Below, piece by piece: positions 1-8,247 of a stretch of DNA of 64,000 nt. The stretch comes from Sphingomonadales bacterium (GTDB lineage: Bacteria > Pseudomonadota > Alphaproteobacteria > Sphingomonadales > Sphingomonadaceae): positions 992,001 through 1,056,000 of the forward strand of contig JADJAC010000011.1 of the NCBI GenBank assembly GCA_016704425.1, read 5' to 3'. A program made the translations under genes and the position numbers. The notes below the pieces were generated by a model, which searched no databases, had not been told where the DNA came from, and was given only the letters and a program-made list of their open reading frames with translations. The stretch's first letter is position 1. Each line of letters opens with the position of its first letter.

Positions 1-1512
1 TGTCAGCGAGACGTGCATGTAACCGCGGTTTGACGTGTCGGTCCAGCGGAGTTCCTTGCTGTTTGCAACAAGGGCCTTTGCGACTTTCTCCTTGTCCTCC
101 GCCCGAGTGGCGGATTCGATTCCGGGAGAGGTGACGCTGTGGCCGCCAAATTCGACGCCAACCTCGCGATCCCCGTCGATCAAATCAAAAGCCCACGCAT
201 TGTGGCTGTCACCCGTCACGGCGACAAGGTTGGCATCCGTGGCTTGCGCCGCCCGCAGAAGTCGCGACTTGGCTTGCGGATACCCGCCCCAATTGTCGAG
301 ATTGTAGGGCAACCCGGCCTTGCCGGCAGCAATGCCTGCCCTAAAGTAGGCATTTGCACGCACGTCCGCCTTTGGATCGAGCCAGTCGAGAGCATCCGGC
401 GGCGTCGAATTATATCCGATGTTTGTGCCAACCCCAAGGACATGCCAGGTCTTCTTCTGGCGGCTGGCGGCACGGAAGCCGTGATAGAGCCAGTTTTCCT
501 GCTCTGTCCCCAACATGGTTGCAGCAGGATCCTGCCAGACCCCGTCACGGAAGGCTGAAAGCGCGGCTGCAGGGTCCCCACTGCGCAGAATCGTCCCATA
601 GCTGGCAGGCCGAGATCGCGCGACCATTCTCGTATCGGTACGGAAATAGGTGGCGAGATCGCCGATGTCATAGCTCTTCCAGGGCTGCTCGCTGACCGGC
701 ATCCACTCACGCCAAACCTGCATTGCTGCATTCTTGCGATTGGTCCAATCGCCCTCATCCGGCTGGTGATTTTCGGCTCCGCCTTCCCAGGCATCATTGG
801 CACCTTCATGGTCGTCCGTATTGGCGATCATCGGAAATGCTGCATGCAGCGCCTGCAAATTGGGATCGCTGCGGTAGCTGGCGTAGCGCAAGCGATAATC
901 GGCGAGATTGTAGAGTTCTGTTTCCGGCAGGATCCGCTTGGATAATCCGGAGCCATTGTCATACCCGCCACGCGCATATTCGTAGAGATAGTCGCCAAGG
1001 TGCAGGACCAGGTCGATATCGTCCCGGCTGGCCGCGTGGGCGTAAGCATTGAAGAGCCCGAAACCAAGATTGGCGCAGGAAAAGACTGCGATGTTGAATT
1101 TCGGAACCTTGCCCAGCGGGAGAGTTCGCGTGCGGCCGACCGGTGACGTCGAACCGTCCGGACCAATGAAGCGGTAATAGTAAGTTGTGCCCGGGGTCAG
1201 GCCGCTTACCGTGATCTTTGCAGTATGGTCCCGCCAGGAACCGGTAATCATTTCTCCTCCGCTTGCGATTTTGGCGAAATCGCGGCTCGGGGAGATTTCA
1301 GCCTTTACCTTCGAAGGAGCCCCGGTGGCGCTGACAAAGCGGGTCCAAAGCAGCACTGAGTCTGAATCGGGCTCACCGCTTGCCACTCCGTGCGTAAAGC
1401 CCTGTCCGCCGAGGAGCGCTTGAGCGGCAAGCGACCCGCCCGGCAAAACAAGTCCGCCAAGCCCGAACGCCCCGGTGGTCAGGAGCGCGCGGCGATCAAT
1501 GATGATTGTCAT
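1..1512 (-). CDS. phoD: Alkaline phosphatase D family protein (partial, 3' end outside window)
   Basis: A PhoD-like metallophosphoesterase that hydrolyses phosphate mono- or diesters outside the cytoplasm. The start at 1512 is an ATG followed by a twin-arginine signal (DRRALLTTG, then a hydrophobic stretch), so export by Tat is likely. Family landmarks are visible: the N-terminal PhoD fold (GVASGEPDSDSVLLWTR), LHLGDYLYEY, NTDDHEGANDAW and VTGDSHNAW, which carry the metal ligands. 504 codons are in the window with no stop, close to the usual full length of about 520, so only the last few residues are missing. No neighbour shares its strand closely, and no Pho box was identified. Confidence 0.93.
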   Translation of the reverse strand, partial: MTIIIDRRALLTTGAFGLGGLVLPGGSLAAQALLGGQGFTHGVASGEPDSDSVLLWTRFVSATGAPSKVKAEISPSRDFAKIASGGEMITGSWRDHTAKITVSGLTPGTTYYYRFIGPDGSTSPVGRTRTLPLGKVPKFNIAVFSCANLGFGLFNAYAHAASRDDIDLVLHLGDYLYEYARGGYDNGSGLSKRILPETELYNLADYRLRYASYRSDPNLQALHAAFPMIANTDDHEGANDAWEGGAENHQPDEGDWTNRKNAAMQVWREWMPVSEQPWKSYDIGDLATYFRTDTRMVARSRPASYGTILRSGDPAAALSAFRDGVWQDPAATMLGTEQENWLYHGFRAASRQKKTWHVLGVGTNIGYNSTPPDALDWLDPKADVRANAYFRAGIAAGKAGLPYNLDNWGGYPQAKSRLLRAAQATDANLVAVTGDSHNAWAFDLIDGDREVGVEFGGHSVTSPGIESATRAEDKEKVAKALVANSKELRWTDTSNRGYMHVSLT

Positions 1513-1641
1513 GGGACCTCTGCCTCGTTTGGTTTTGTGTGAGGCATAGTGACGATGCAGCGGGCGCGGTCAATATCTCAGCATTGCCGACGTGAAACAA
1601 AATTGAGTCGTGGAGCGTTCGTCCGGAGATCCCGGGATCCC

Positions 1642-2133
1642 TCAATTGAAAGCGATCGATCCACTTTCAATCGTAATGTTCTGAACTGCGCCATAGCGGA
1701 AGGTGCAGGTGAATTGATGCCGATCCTCATCGCCGTCACTCGTCCAATCAGCCCGCTGCTCAACGATGCCCTCAACATTCCATCCATCGCCATTGCGATC
1801 GACCTGGGTGATGTCGCGCACGCTTGCCCTGTTGCCGGCTCGGGCCTCGACGGCTTGAGCACAGGCATCGACCGCTGCATCTTCGCCGTTGATTTTGTCG
1901 TCCGAACGTCCGTTTTTATTCTTGCTCGATGAGGAGAGGATTGCGGCAAGAATGGCAATCACGGCAACGCCTGCAACAACGTCTCCGGCATCAACATGGT
2001 TGCGGTGATGCCTCCAGCCATGATGGCCATTGCCATACCCGCGGTCAAAATCCCGGGCGAGCGCTGGCGCGCTGGTGTTGATCAGCATCGCTGCCGCAAC
2101 AATCCCTGCTGAAAATTTTCGCTGAATGGTCAT
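1642..2133 (-). CDS. Small exported hypothetical protein with one membrane segment
   Basis: 163 residues, function not recognised. The N-terminus is a clear Sec signal peptide ending SAPALA. It is followed by a His/Gly/Arg-rich stretch (GYGNGHHGWRHHRNH), then a hydrophobic segment at about residues 48-65 (DVVAGVAVIAILAAIL), then a soluble domain with two Cys residues. Similar small proteins with a basic His-rich linker and one hydrophobic segment occur in sphingomonads, but I cannot assign a role. The ATG at 2133 is the only sensible start. A 12-base palindrome (GATCCCGGGATC, 1627-1638) lies just beyond the stop and could help end transcription. Confidence 0.7.
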   Translation of the reverse strand: MTIQRKFSAGIVAAAMLINTSAPALARDFDRGYGNGHHGWRHHRNHVDAGDVVAGVAVIAILAAILSSSSKNKNGRSDDKINGEDAAVDACAQAVEARAGNRASVRDITQVDRNGDGWNVEGIVEQRADWTSDGDEDRHQFTCTFRYGAVQNITIESGSIAFN

Positions 2134-2234
2134 TTCGCAATCCTGCTTCTCAAACAGCTTGTTGCAACAGCTGCGGATTGCCGGTTTACACTGGCTCCAC
2201 TTTCGCGTCGATGAACTGGATCAACAGCTGTCGT

Positions 2235-4376
2235 TCAGGGTGACTTGATCGAAAGACCGGTCCATTTCGCGATGAATGCGTACATGTCGGCTGATTCTGC
2301 AATGATCTTGTCAGTCGGTTTGCCGCTGCCATGTCCCGCGCGCGTTTCGATGCGGATCAAATGGGGCTTGTTCCCGATATCTGCGGATTGGAGCGCGGCC
2401 ACATATTTGAAGCTGTGCCCCGGAACGACCCGGTCGTCCGTATCTGCCGTTGTCACAAGAATTGCCGGATACTCGCGCCCGCCCGCGACGTTGTGGTAAG
2501 GTGAATAGCTTCGCAAGACTCGGAAATCGGCCTCTTTGGCGGGATCTCCATAGTCATCGATCCAGAAGCGCCCGGATGTGAACTGGTTGAAACGAAGCAT
2601 GTCCATCACACCGACCGCGGGGAGCGCAGCGGCAAACAGATCCGGCCGCTGGTTGACCACTGCACCGACAAGCAGCCCGCCATTCGATCGCCCTTCAATG
2701 GCCAGCTTGTCTTTCGATGTGAGGCCTTCCGCAATCAGATACTCTCCGGCGGCAATGAAATCGTCGAACACATTCTGTTTGGCCTGCAGACGGCCAGCAT
2801 TGTGCCAATTGGCGCCATATTCCCCGCCACCGCGCAAATTGGCCACTGCAAGTGCGCCACCCTGTTCTAGCCACGCAAGCTTTGGCGCATCAAACGCCGG
2901 CGCAACGGAAATATTGAACCCGCCATAGCCATAAAGCAGCGTTGGCATTGGGCCTTTGCCCAGGCTATCCTTTCTTTGGACAAGAAACATGGGAATCCGG
3001 GTGCCATCCTTTGACGAATAGAAGCGTTGCTCCGTGACATAGTCCGCGGGATCGAACGCGACCTTGGGCCGGGTAAAAATCTCAGCCTTTCCTGTGTTTG
3101 TATCAAACCGGTATACAGTCGGCGGGATCGCATAGCTCGAGAATGTGTAGAACGTCTCCGGATCCCCGCCTTTGCCGCCAAAGCCGGCAGCAGAGCCTAT
3201 CGCGGGTAGCGTGATCGGTCCGATCAACCGGCCATCAAGAGTGCGCAGTTCTGCTTCGGATTTTGCATCGCCCAGATAGGCGAGAATCATCCTTTCGCCT
3301 ACCAACGATGCACCAACCAAAGTGTCGGCCGTCTGGCCGACGATTTCCACCGGCCCTTTGTATCTCCGAGCGACATCAAGGGTCACCAACCGCCCACGCG
3401 GCGCGCCATTGTTGGTCAAGAAAAAGAAGCGAGTGCCGACTGAGCCTGCAAGGGACCAGTTGTGGTCCAGCCCCTTTACGAGGCTGCGCAACTTCATCTC
3501 GCCCTTGTCAATCTTTGCAACTGTGAGTTCGTACCGCTGGTCGGTTCCATCCGCGCTTGTAATCAGGAGATATTGGCCGTCATCCGTGACTTGAGCCGAA
3601 TGCCTCAAGCTCGGCCGTTCAGGCGTGGCGTAGATCTTCACATCTTGTGCCTGCGATGTGCCCAGCGCGTGAAAATAGACAGCCTGGTTGAGATTGATAG
3701 ACTGGAAAGTGCCACCTGCCTCAGGCTCCGGAAAACGCGAATAGAAAAATCCGCTGCCATCTGCCTTCCACGCCAGCGATGAAAATTTGACCCACTTGAT
3801 CTCATCCATTGTGGGATCGCCAGTATCGACGTCGATCACTCTCAGGGTCCGCCAGTCTGTTCCACCGTCCTGGACGGCAAATGCAACATGATGGCCATCA
3901 TTGGACGGCATCCATTCTGCCAGTGCCGTTGCGCCGTCTCTGGCCCAGCCATTCGGATCGACAAGGCTGCGCGGCCGCCCGTCCAGACCTTCGCGGACGT
4001 AGAGCACCGATTGATTCTGCAAGCCGTCGTTGCGCAGGTAGAAGTAAAATCTTCCGGCCTTTCGCGGCGTGCCGTGGCGCTCAAAACCAATGATTTGCTT
4101 CATCCGCTCGGCAAGGATTGTGCGACCGGGCAAGGCACTGAGATAGCCGCTGCTCAAGGCGTTCTCGCGATTGACCCAGTCCCGCACTTCCTGATTCGTT
4201 CGGACATCGTTTTCCAGCCACCGGAAAGGGTCTGCAACCATTTCGCCGAAATGATCCTCAACGAGTTCGCTTGCACGCGTATGCGGATAGTTTGGCAATG
4301 GGCGCTCCGGCAGCGATTGTGCAAAGACTGGGCTGGCAAAAAGGCCGACAATGGCGAGCGCGCGGACAATACGCAT
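2235..4376 (-). CDS. Prolyl oligopeptidase, S9A family, exported
   Basis: A serine peptidase that cleaves short peptides after proline. 713 residues, the usual length, with a Sec signal peptide (MRIVRALAIVGLFASPVFAQ), so it acts in the periplasm. The N-terminal half is the beta-propeller. The C-terminal alpha/beta-hydrolase domain shows the nucleophile in EGRSNGGLL (Ser about 564), the Asp in DTDDRVVP (about 647) and the His in RAGHGSGKP (about 682). I chose the ATG at 4376; a TTG lies one codon upstream at 4379 and adds nothing. It stands alone, divergent from the PilZ gene. Confidence 0.95.
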   Translation of the reverse strand: MRIVRALAIVGLFASPVFAQSLPERPLPNYPHTRASELVEDHFGEMVADPFRWLENDVRTNQEVRDWVNRENALSSGYLSALPGRTILAERMKQIIGFERHGTPRKAGRFYFYLRNDGLQNQSVLYVREGLDGRPRSLVDPNGWARDGATALAEWMPSNDGHHVAFAVQDGGTDWRTLRVIDVDTGDPTMDEIKWVKFSSLAWKADGSGFFYSRFPEPEAGGTFQSINLNQAVYFHALGTSQAQDVKIYATPERPSLRHSAQVTDDGQYLLITSADGTDQRYELTVAKIDKGEMKLRSLVKGLDHNWSLAGSVGTRFFFLTNNGAPRGRLVTLDVARRYKGPVEIVGQTADTLVGASLVGERMILAYLGDAKSEAELRTLDGRLIGPITLPAIGSAAGFGGKGGDPETFYTFSSYAIPPTVYRFDTNTGKAEIFTRPKVAFDPADYVTEQRFYSSKDGTRIPMFLVQRKDSLGKGPMPTLLYGYGGFNISVAPAFDAPKLAWLEQGGALAVANLRGGGEYGANWHNAGRLQAKQNVFDDFIAAGEYLIAEGLTSKDKLAIEGRSNGGLLVGAVVNQRPDLFAAALPAVGVMDMLRFNQFTSGRFWIDDYGDPAKEADFRVLRSYSPYHNVAGGREYPAILVTTADTDDRVVPGHSFKYVAALQSADIGNKPHLIRIETRAGHGSGKPTDKIIAESADMYAFIAKWTGLSIKSP

Positions 4377-4471
4377 CAAACGGGCTCCTGCGAGTTGGGC
4401 AACAGATTAAACAACCATCCAGCCGATCTCAAGCGATGCAAATATATTTCGGAACTTGGCGTGTCGTCGGG

Positions 4472-4487
4472 CTAACAATTGCTTAAC
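4472..4487 (+). promoter_or_regulatory. CtrA-like box upstream of a PilZ gene
   Basis: The sequence CTAA-N7-TTAAC differs at one base from the alphaproteobacterial CtrA consensus TTAA-N7-TTAAC. It lies about 105 bases upstream of the start of the PilZ-domain gene. PilZ and motility genes are common CtrA targets in this class. This is a motif match only; no binding is shown. Confidence 0.4.
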
Positions 4488-4593
4488 GTGACAGAAATTT
4501 TTTGGGCCAAACACCTAAAGGAAATCCCTTCTGCGCCGCTAACCATTGCATGAATAGCCGCATCTCGCTGCCGTTCAGTTGAAGGATGAAGTC

Positions 4594-5037
4594 GTGGCAA
4601 TGCAATTGGTCCGTGCACCGGAATTTGCGGAATCCGAGAAGTTCGAAACGGCAGAGCGGCGTTATGCCGTGGTTCTGAGTGCGCAGATAACCCCCGAGAG
4701 CGAAGACACTCCGATTTCCGTCCGTGTGTGTAATATCTCTGCAGGGGGGCTGATGGCGATCGTTCCGCCTCATGTCGCTCTTCGCGGCCAGGTATCAATC
4801 ATGATTCGCCATGTCGGCAAGCTCATTGGCAGGATTGTATGGGCGCAAAAAGACCGCATTGGCGTGCGGTTTGACGCGGAGATTGACCCCGTCGCGCTCC
4901 TTGCCGAAAGGGCCGAACGCGCTGCCGCACCGTCGCTGCTGGCGAACCGCTTTGTCGAACTTACGAAAAAGACGATGGCTGTCCCCGGAATGGACTTCCC
5001 CATTGAGAGGCCGCTGGGCGAGCTGCGCGCCGCCTGA
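4594..5037 (+). CDS. PilZ domain protein
   Basis: 147 residues from a GTG start. The GTG at 4594 has the best ribosome site (GAAGGA, spacing 7); a TTG at 4579 and an ATG at 4600 are alternatives. PilZ domains bind cyclic di-GMP through an RxxxR motif and a (D/N)xSxxG motif. Here the first is seen around ERRYAV and the second as NISAGG, followed by the beta-barrel ending in GRIVWAQKDRIGVRF. There is no second domain, so it is a small cyclic di-GMP receptor or adaptor of unknown target. A CtrA-like box lies upstream. A second single-domain PilZ protein is encoded at 21522-21914. Confidence 0.85.
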   Translation: MAMQLVRAPEFAESEKFETAERRYAVVLSAQITPESEDTPISVRVCNISAGGLMAIVPPHVALRGQVSIMIRHVGKLIGRIVWAQKDRIGVRFDAEIDPVALLAERAERAAAPSLLANRFVELTKKTMAVPGMDFPIERPLGELRAA

Positions 5038-5042
5038 CATTC

Positions 5043-5465
5043 CTATCCTTCACGATGATAGGGGTGTCCGGCGATGATACTCGTCGCCCTGTAAAGTTGT
5101 TCGACCAACATTGCGCGGACCAGCATATGCGGCCAAGTCGCTCGGCCGAATGCAATGAGCCTGTGCGCGCTTTGCCTTTCGTCCGCAGATAGCCCGTCAG
5201 CTGCCCCAACGAGGAAGCGCACTTCGCGTATGGATTCGTCCCGCCACTGCGAAAGCATTTGGGCCAGTTCGGCAGAGCCAAGCTGGTCCCCCTTTTCATC
5301 CAGCGCCAAGATCCGGGTAGCTGGAGCAAGAGCTGGCTGCTTTCCGCCGATATCGGGGATCTCGGTGATCTGGACAGGCCAGCCAATCCGTTTTTCGTAT
5401 CGCGCAATCAGCTCGGCCTCGGGGCAGCGGCCCATCCTGCCGCGCGCGACAATATGAAGCTTCAA
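5043..5465 (-). CDS. rlmH: 23S rRNA (pseudouridine-1915-N3)-methyltransferase RlmH
   Basis: A SPOUT methyltransferase that methylates pseudouridine 1915 in helix 69 of 23S rRNA. The C-terminal SAM-binding knot is plain: FLVGAADGL, then the conserved run TWPHMLVRAMLVEQLYRA and GHPYH. I place the start at the TTG at 5465, giving 140 residues beginning with LKLHIVARG, the normal family start and length. An upstream frame extension has no homologous sense. The TTG overlaps the rsfS stop as TTGA, so translation is probably coupled. Last gene of proA-nadD-rsfS-rlmH; converges with the PilZ gene, 5 bases apart. Confidence 0.95.
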   Translation of the reverse strand: MKLHIVARGRMGRCPEAELIARYEKRIGWPVQITEIPDIGGKQPALAPATRILALDEKGDQLGSAELAQMLSQWRDESIREVRFLVGAADGLSADERQSAHRLIAFGRATWPHMLVRAMLVEQLYRATSIIAGHPYHREG

Positions 5466-5863
5466 GCCGGTTCGGTCGCAACAGGCGCATCGCCAAAGGC
5501 CCACATCCGCTCAAGATTGTAAAAACTGCGGACTTCGGGCCGGAACAAATGCACGATCACATCACCTGCGTCGATCAGCACCCAATCTGCTGCGGGCAGC
5601 CCTTCAATCCGCGGTGTGCGGTGGAATTCGCTCTTTATCTTTTCGGCGATCTTCTGTGCCATTGAGGCGACTTGGCGCGTTGAGCGTCCGCTGGCGATGA
5701 CCATGTGATCAGCGATGGTCGATTTCCCGGCAAGCGGGATCGAAACGGTTTCAACCGCCTGATCGTCATCGAGCGACTTCAGAATCAGTGCATGAAGGGC
5801 ATCGGAAGGCTGTGTGGCGGGGGGACGTTTTGCGGCAGAGGCAGCAGGCAAGTTCAGTCTCAA
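5462..5863 (-). CDS. rsfS: Ribosome silencing factor RsfS
   Basis: 133 residues of the RsfS/DUF143 family, which binds ribosomal protein uL14 and blocks subunit joining when nutrients are short. Family sequence is clear: LKSLDDDQAVETVSIPL, DHMVIASGRSTRQVASMA and the C-terminal DAGDVIVHLFRPEVRSFYNL. The only usable start is the TTG at 5863, which overlaps the nadD stop as TTGA. The N-terminal 20 residues (Ala/Pro/Lys-rich) are not part of the conserved fold. Location between nadD and rlmH is the common bacterial arrangement. Confidence 0.95.
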   Translation of the reverse strand: MRLNLPAASAAKRPPATQPSDALHALILKSLDDDQAVETVSIPLAGKSTIADHMVIASGRSTRQVASMAQKIAEKIKSEFHRTPRIEGLPAADWVLIDAGDVIVHLFRPEVRSFYNLERMWAFGDAPVATEPA

Positions 5864-6492
5864 TCGATCATATGGCGCGTAACAGGGTCGCGCACTGGGG
5901 TGGAGGTCATAGAGCGGTACCAGTCGGGATTGGCCCGGCGGACCGCCGTGGCGGAGCTCTTGTCAGGGGGCAAGCGCAATAGCACGAGCGCCGGGAATCT
6001 CCACTTTGTCCAGTGTTTTGCCTGACTTGCGGGGCGGACAAATCTCCGCAGCCAGCCCATGGCGCGAGCCGCCCGGGTAAAGCCACCATAGCCCGGACGC
6101 GCAATAACCGCAATCGGCATCGTTCGCGCGATCCTTCGCCAGTCCCGCCAAAGGGGAAGTTGGGCGAGACTGTCTCCGCCCATCAGCCAGATGAAGCGCC
6201 GATCCGGGTAACGCTGGACAAGTTCAGCCAATGTGTCGACGGTAAATCGCGTACCCAGTTCCTGCTCGATTGCCGTCGGTCGGATAATGCTTCGTCGGGC
6301 CATTTGTCTCGCGGACTCAAGTCGCGAACGAAGCGGGGCCATATCCTTTGCCCCTTCCTTCAGAGGGTTCCCCGGCGAAACCAGCCACCAGACATCCTCT
6401 GCACCAAGAGCATCCGCTGCAAACAGGCTGATCCGGCGATGGCCGCGATGGGCAGGGTTGAATGATCCGCCGAGTAATGCAGTCGGAATCAA
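5860..6492 (-). CDS. nadD: Nicotinate-nucleotide adenylyltransferase
   Basis: Transfers AMP from ATP to nicotinate mononucleotide in NAD synthesis. The nucleotidyltransferase signature GGSFNPAHRGH is at the N-terminus, with WWLVSPGNPLK and FIWLMGGDSLAQ after it. The C-terminal TSTPVR replaces the more common SSTxIR. I chose the TTG at 6492, giving 210 residues starting MIPTALLGGSF, because related proteins start just before this motif and because TTG overlaps the proA stop as TTGA. An ATG at 6525 would add 11 residues but has no ribosome site and overlaps proA by 37 bases. Confidence 0.93.
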   Translation of the reverse strand: MIPTALLGGSFNPAHRGHRRISLFAADALGAEDVWWLVSPGNPLKEGAKDMAPLRSRLESARQMARRSIIRPTAIEQELGTRFTVDTLAELVQRYPDRRFIWLMGGDSLAQLPLWRDWRRIARTMPIAVIARPGYGGFTRAARAMGWLRRFVRPASQAKHWTKWRFPALVLLRLPPDKSSATAVRRANPDWYRSMTSTPVRDPVTRHMID

Positions 6493-7754
6493 GGGCGGAT
6501 CTGGCCCGTTCCGCGCACCAGCCATTTGTAGGTCGTCAAACCTTCCAATGCGACGGGCCCCCGCGCATGTAGACGACCGGTGGCAATGCCAATCTCTGCG
6601 CCCAGTCCGAATTCCGCTCCGTCCGCGAATTGGGTCGAAGCGTTGTGCATGACGATGGCACTATCGACAGCGCTAAGGAATATTTCCGCCGTTGCCGCAT
6701 TCTCCGTTACAATCGCGTCGGTGTGGCCTGAACCATAAGCGGCAATATGGCCAATCGCGCCTTCCACGCTATCGACGAAGCGAACAGAAATGATCGCATC
6801 GAGATATTCGGTCTCCCAATCGGAATCCTCCGCGGCTTCGGCGCGTGGTTCAAGGGCGACCGTCGTGGCGTCGCCACGTATTGCGCACCCCGCGTCGATA
6901 AGTGCCGCAAGAATCGGCAGTGGCTCTGCGAACTTCCGATCGATCAGCAGTGTCTCGGTCGCGCCGCAAACGCCAGTACGCCGCATCTTGGCGTTGACTG
7001 CGATCTGCTTCGCTTTGGCAGGGTCCGCGTCCACATCAATATATGTGTGGCAAATGCCGTCGAGATGAGCGAGCACCGGGACGCGGGCATCTTCCTGGAC
7101 ACGCGCAACCAGTGCCTTGCCTCCACGAGGCACAATGATGTCGATCAAGCCGTGTGCCGCCAACATGGCACCGACCGCAGCCCGATCAGTCGTCGGGACA
7201 AGCTGGATCGCGTCAACCGGCACGTCAGCCTTGGCTAGGCCTGCGGACAATGCTGCATGGATTGCCCTGTTCGATCGACTTGCTTCCGATCCTCCGCGCA
7301 GAATCACGGCGTTACCCGATTTCAGGCACAAGGCGGCAGCGTCCGCTGTAACGTTCGGCCTACTTTCATAGATGATACCAACCACGCCCAGCGGCACGCG
7401 GACACGCGACAATTTCAGGCCATTGGGCCGGATCGCTTCATCGATAACCATGCCAACAGGATCGCGGAGCTGGGCCACGGCTTCAATGCCTGCGGCCATC
7501 GCTTCAAGCCGCTCCGAATTGAGGGCCAGCCGGTCGAGCATGGCGGGACTCAGACCATTTGTGCGGCCATCCGCCATGTCCTCGGCATTTGCCGCCAGAA
7601 TTGTTGCTGCCGAGTCTCGCACTGCCGCAGCAGCTGTCATCAGCGCCTTGCATTTGTGACTAGTCGGGAGGCGCGCAATCTGGGTTGCCGCGGCGCGCGC
7701 GCGGCGGCCCATATCGGCAACAAGGGCGACGGGATCAGACGTGGATTGCAACAT
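6489..7754 (-). CDS. proA: Gamma-glutamyl phosphate reductase
   Basis: NADPH-dependent reduction of gamma-glutamyl phosphate to glutamate semialdehyde, second step of proline synthesis. 421 residues from the ATG at 7754, of the aldehyde dehydrogenase superfamily. The catalytic Cys is at about 263 in RRTGVCGATETLL. Nucleotide-site segments such as PLGVVGIIYESRPNVT and LRGGSEA are present. First gene of the proA-nadD-rsfS-rlmH run; it begins 52 bases after the thioesterase gene, so read-through from the alaC operon is possible. No proB is in the window. Confidence 0.97.
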   Translation of the reverse strand: MLQSTSDPVALVADMGRRARAAATQIARLPTSHKCKALMTAAAAVRDSAATILAANAEDMADGRTNGLSPAMLDRLALNSERLEAMAAGIEAVAQLRDPVGMVIDEAIRPNGLKLSRVRVPLGVVGIIYESRPNVTADAAALCLKSGNAVILRGGSEASRSNRAIHAALSAGLAKADVPVDAIQLVPTTDRAAVGAMLAAHGLIDIIVPRGGKALVARVQEDARVPVLAHLDGICHTYIDVDADPAKAKQIAVNAKMRRTGVCGATETLLIDRKFAEPLPILAALIDAGCAIRGDATTVALEPRAEAAEDSDWETEYLDAIISVRFVDSVEGAIGHIAAYGSGHTDAIVTENAATAEIFLSAVDSAIVMHNASTQFADGAEFGLGAEIGIATGRLHARGPVALEGLTTYKWLVRGTGQIRP

Positions 7755-7806
7755 GGTCGCGGACCTTAGCACGGGCGCGGGGAACAACGCAAAACTGCAA
7801 TTAAAG

Positions 7807-8247
7807 TTAGTCGTCCCGACGATTGTCGAACGCTGCGAACGCTAGGGGGAGCCAATCCGGCAACGGGATCGGGCGATGCGTCGCAAGATCGACATGGACA
7901 TTGACCAGCTCGATTTCCGCGCGAAGATCGTCCGCGCTTTCCGCATTGGCCCCGTGAATTTCAACCAGTTGCGTCATGCTTGTCGTGCCGGAACGCTCCG
8001 TGCGGGCCATGACGTCGATCATCTCGTCAGCCTCGATTGGCTTATGCCATGTGACTATGGCTCGTTTGACGTGAAATTCGAGTGGTTCGTCAGGATGCTG
8101 CGCGCGAAAGCCGACCGCGCGATAATATTCCGTGATCGCAATGTCTGCATAGTCGAGATAGCGCGCATTGAATACGACTGCCTGCGGATCGACTTCTGAC
8201 CAGCGGACGCGGAACTGATAAGTAAAGGAAAAGTCGGATCTGGACAT
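7807..8247 (-). CDS. Acyl-CoA thioesterase, hotdog fold (4HBT)
   Basis: 146 residues of the YbgC/4-hydroxybenzoyl-CoA thioesterase type. The active-site segment RWSEVDPQAVVFNARYLDY carries the catalytic Asp, and the central helix YADIAITEYYRAVG follows. It hydrolyses acyl-CoA thioesters; the substrate cannot be read from the sequence. The ATG at 8247 overlaps the stop of the FAD oxidoreductase gene by one base (TAATG), so the two are co-translated, following alaC. Confidence 0.88.
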   Translation of the reverse strand: MSRSDFSFTYQFRVRWSEVDPQAVVFNARYLDYADIAITEYYRAVGFRAQHPDEPLEFHVKRAIVTWHKPIEADEMIDVMARTERSGTTSMTQLVEIHGANAESADDLRAEIELVNVHVDLATHRPIPLPDWLPLAFAAFDNRRDD

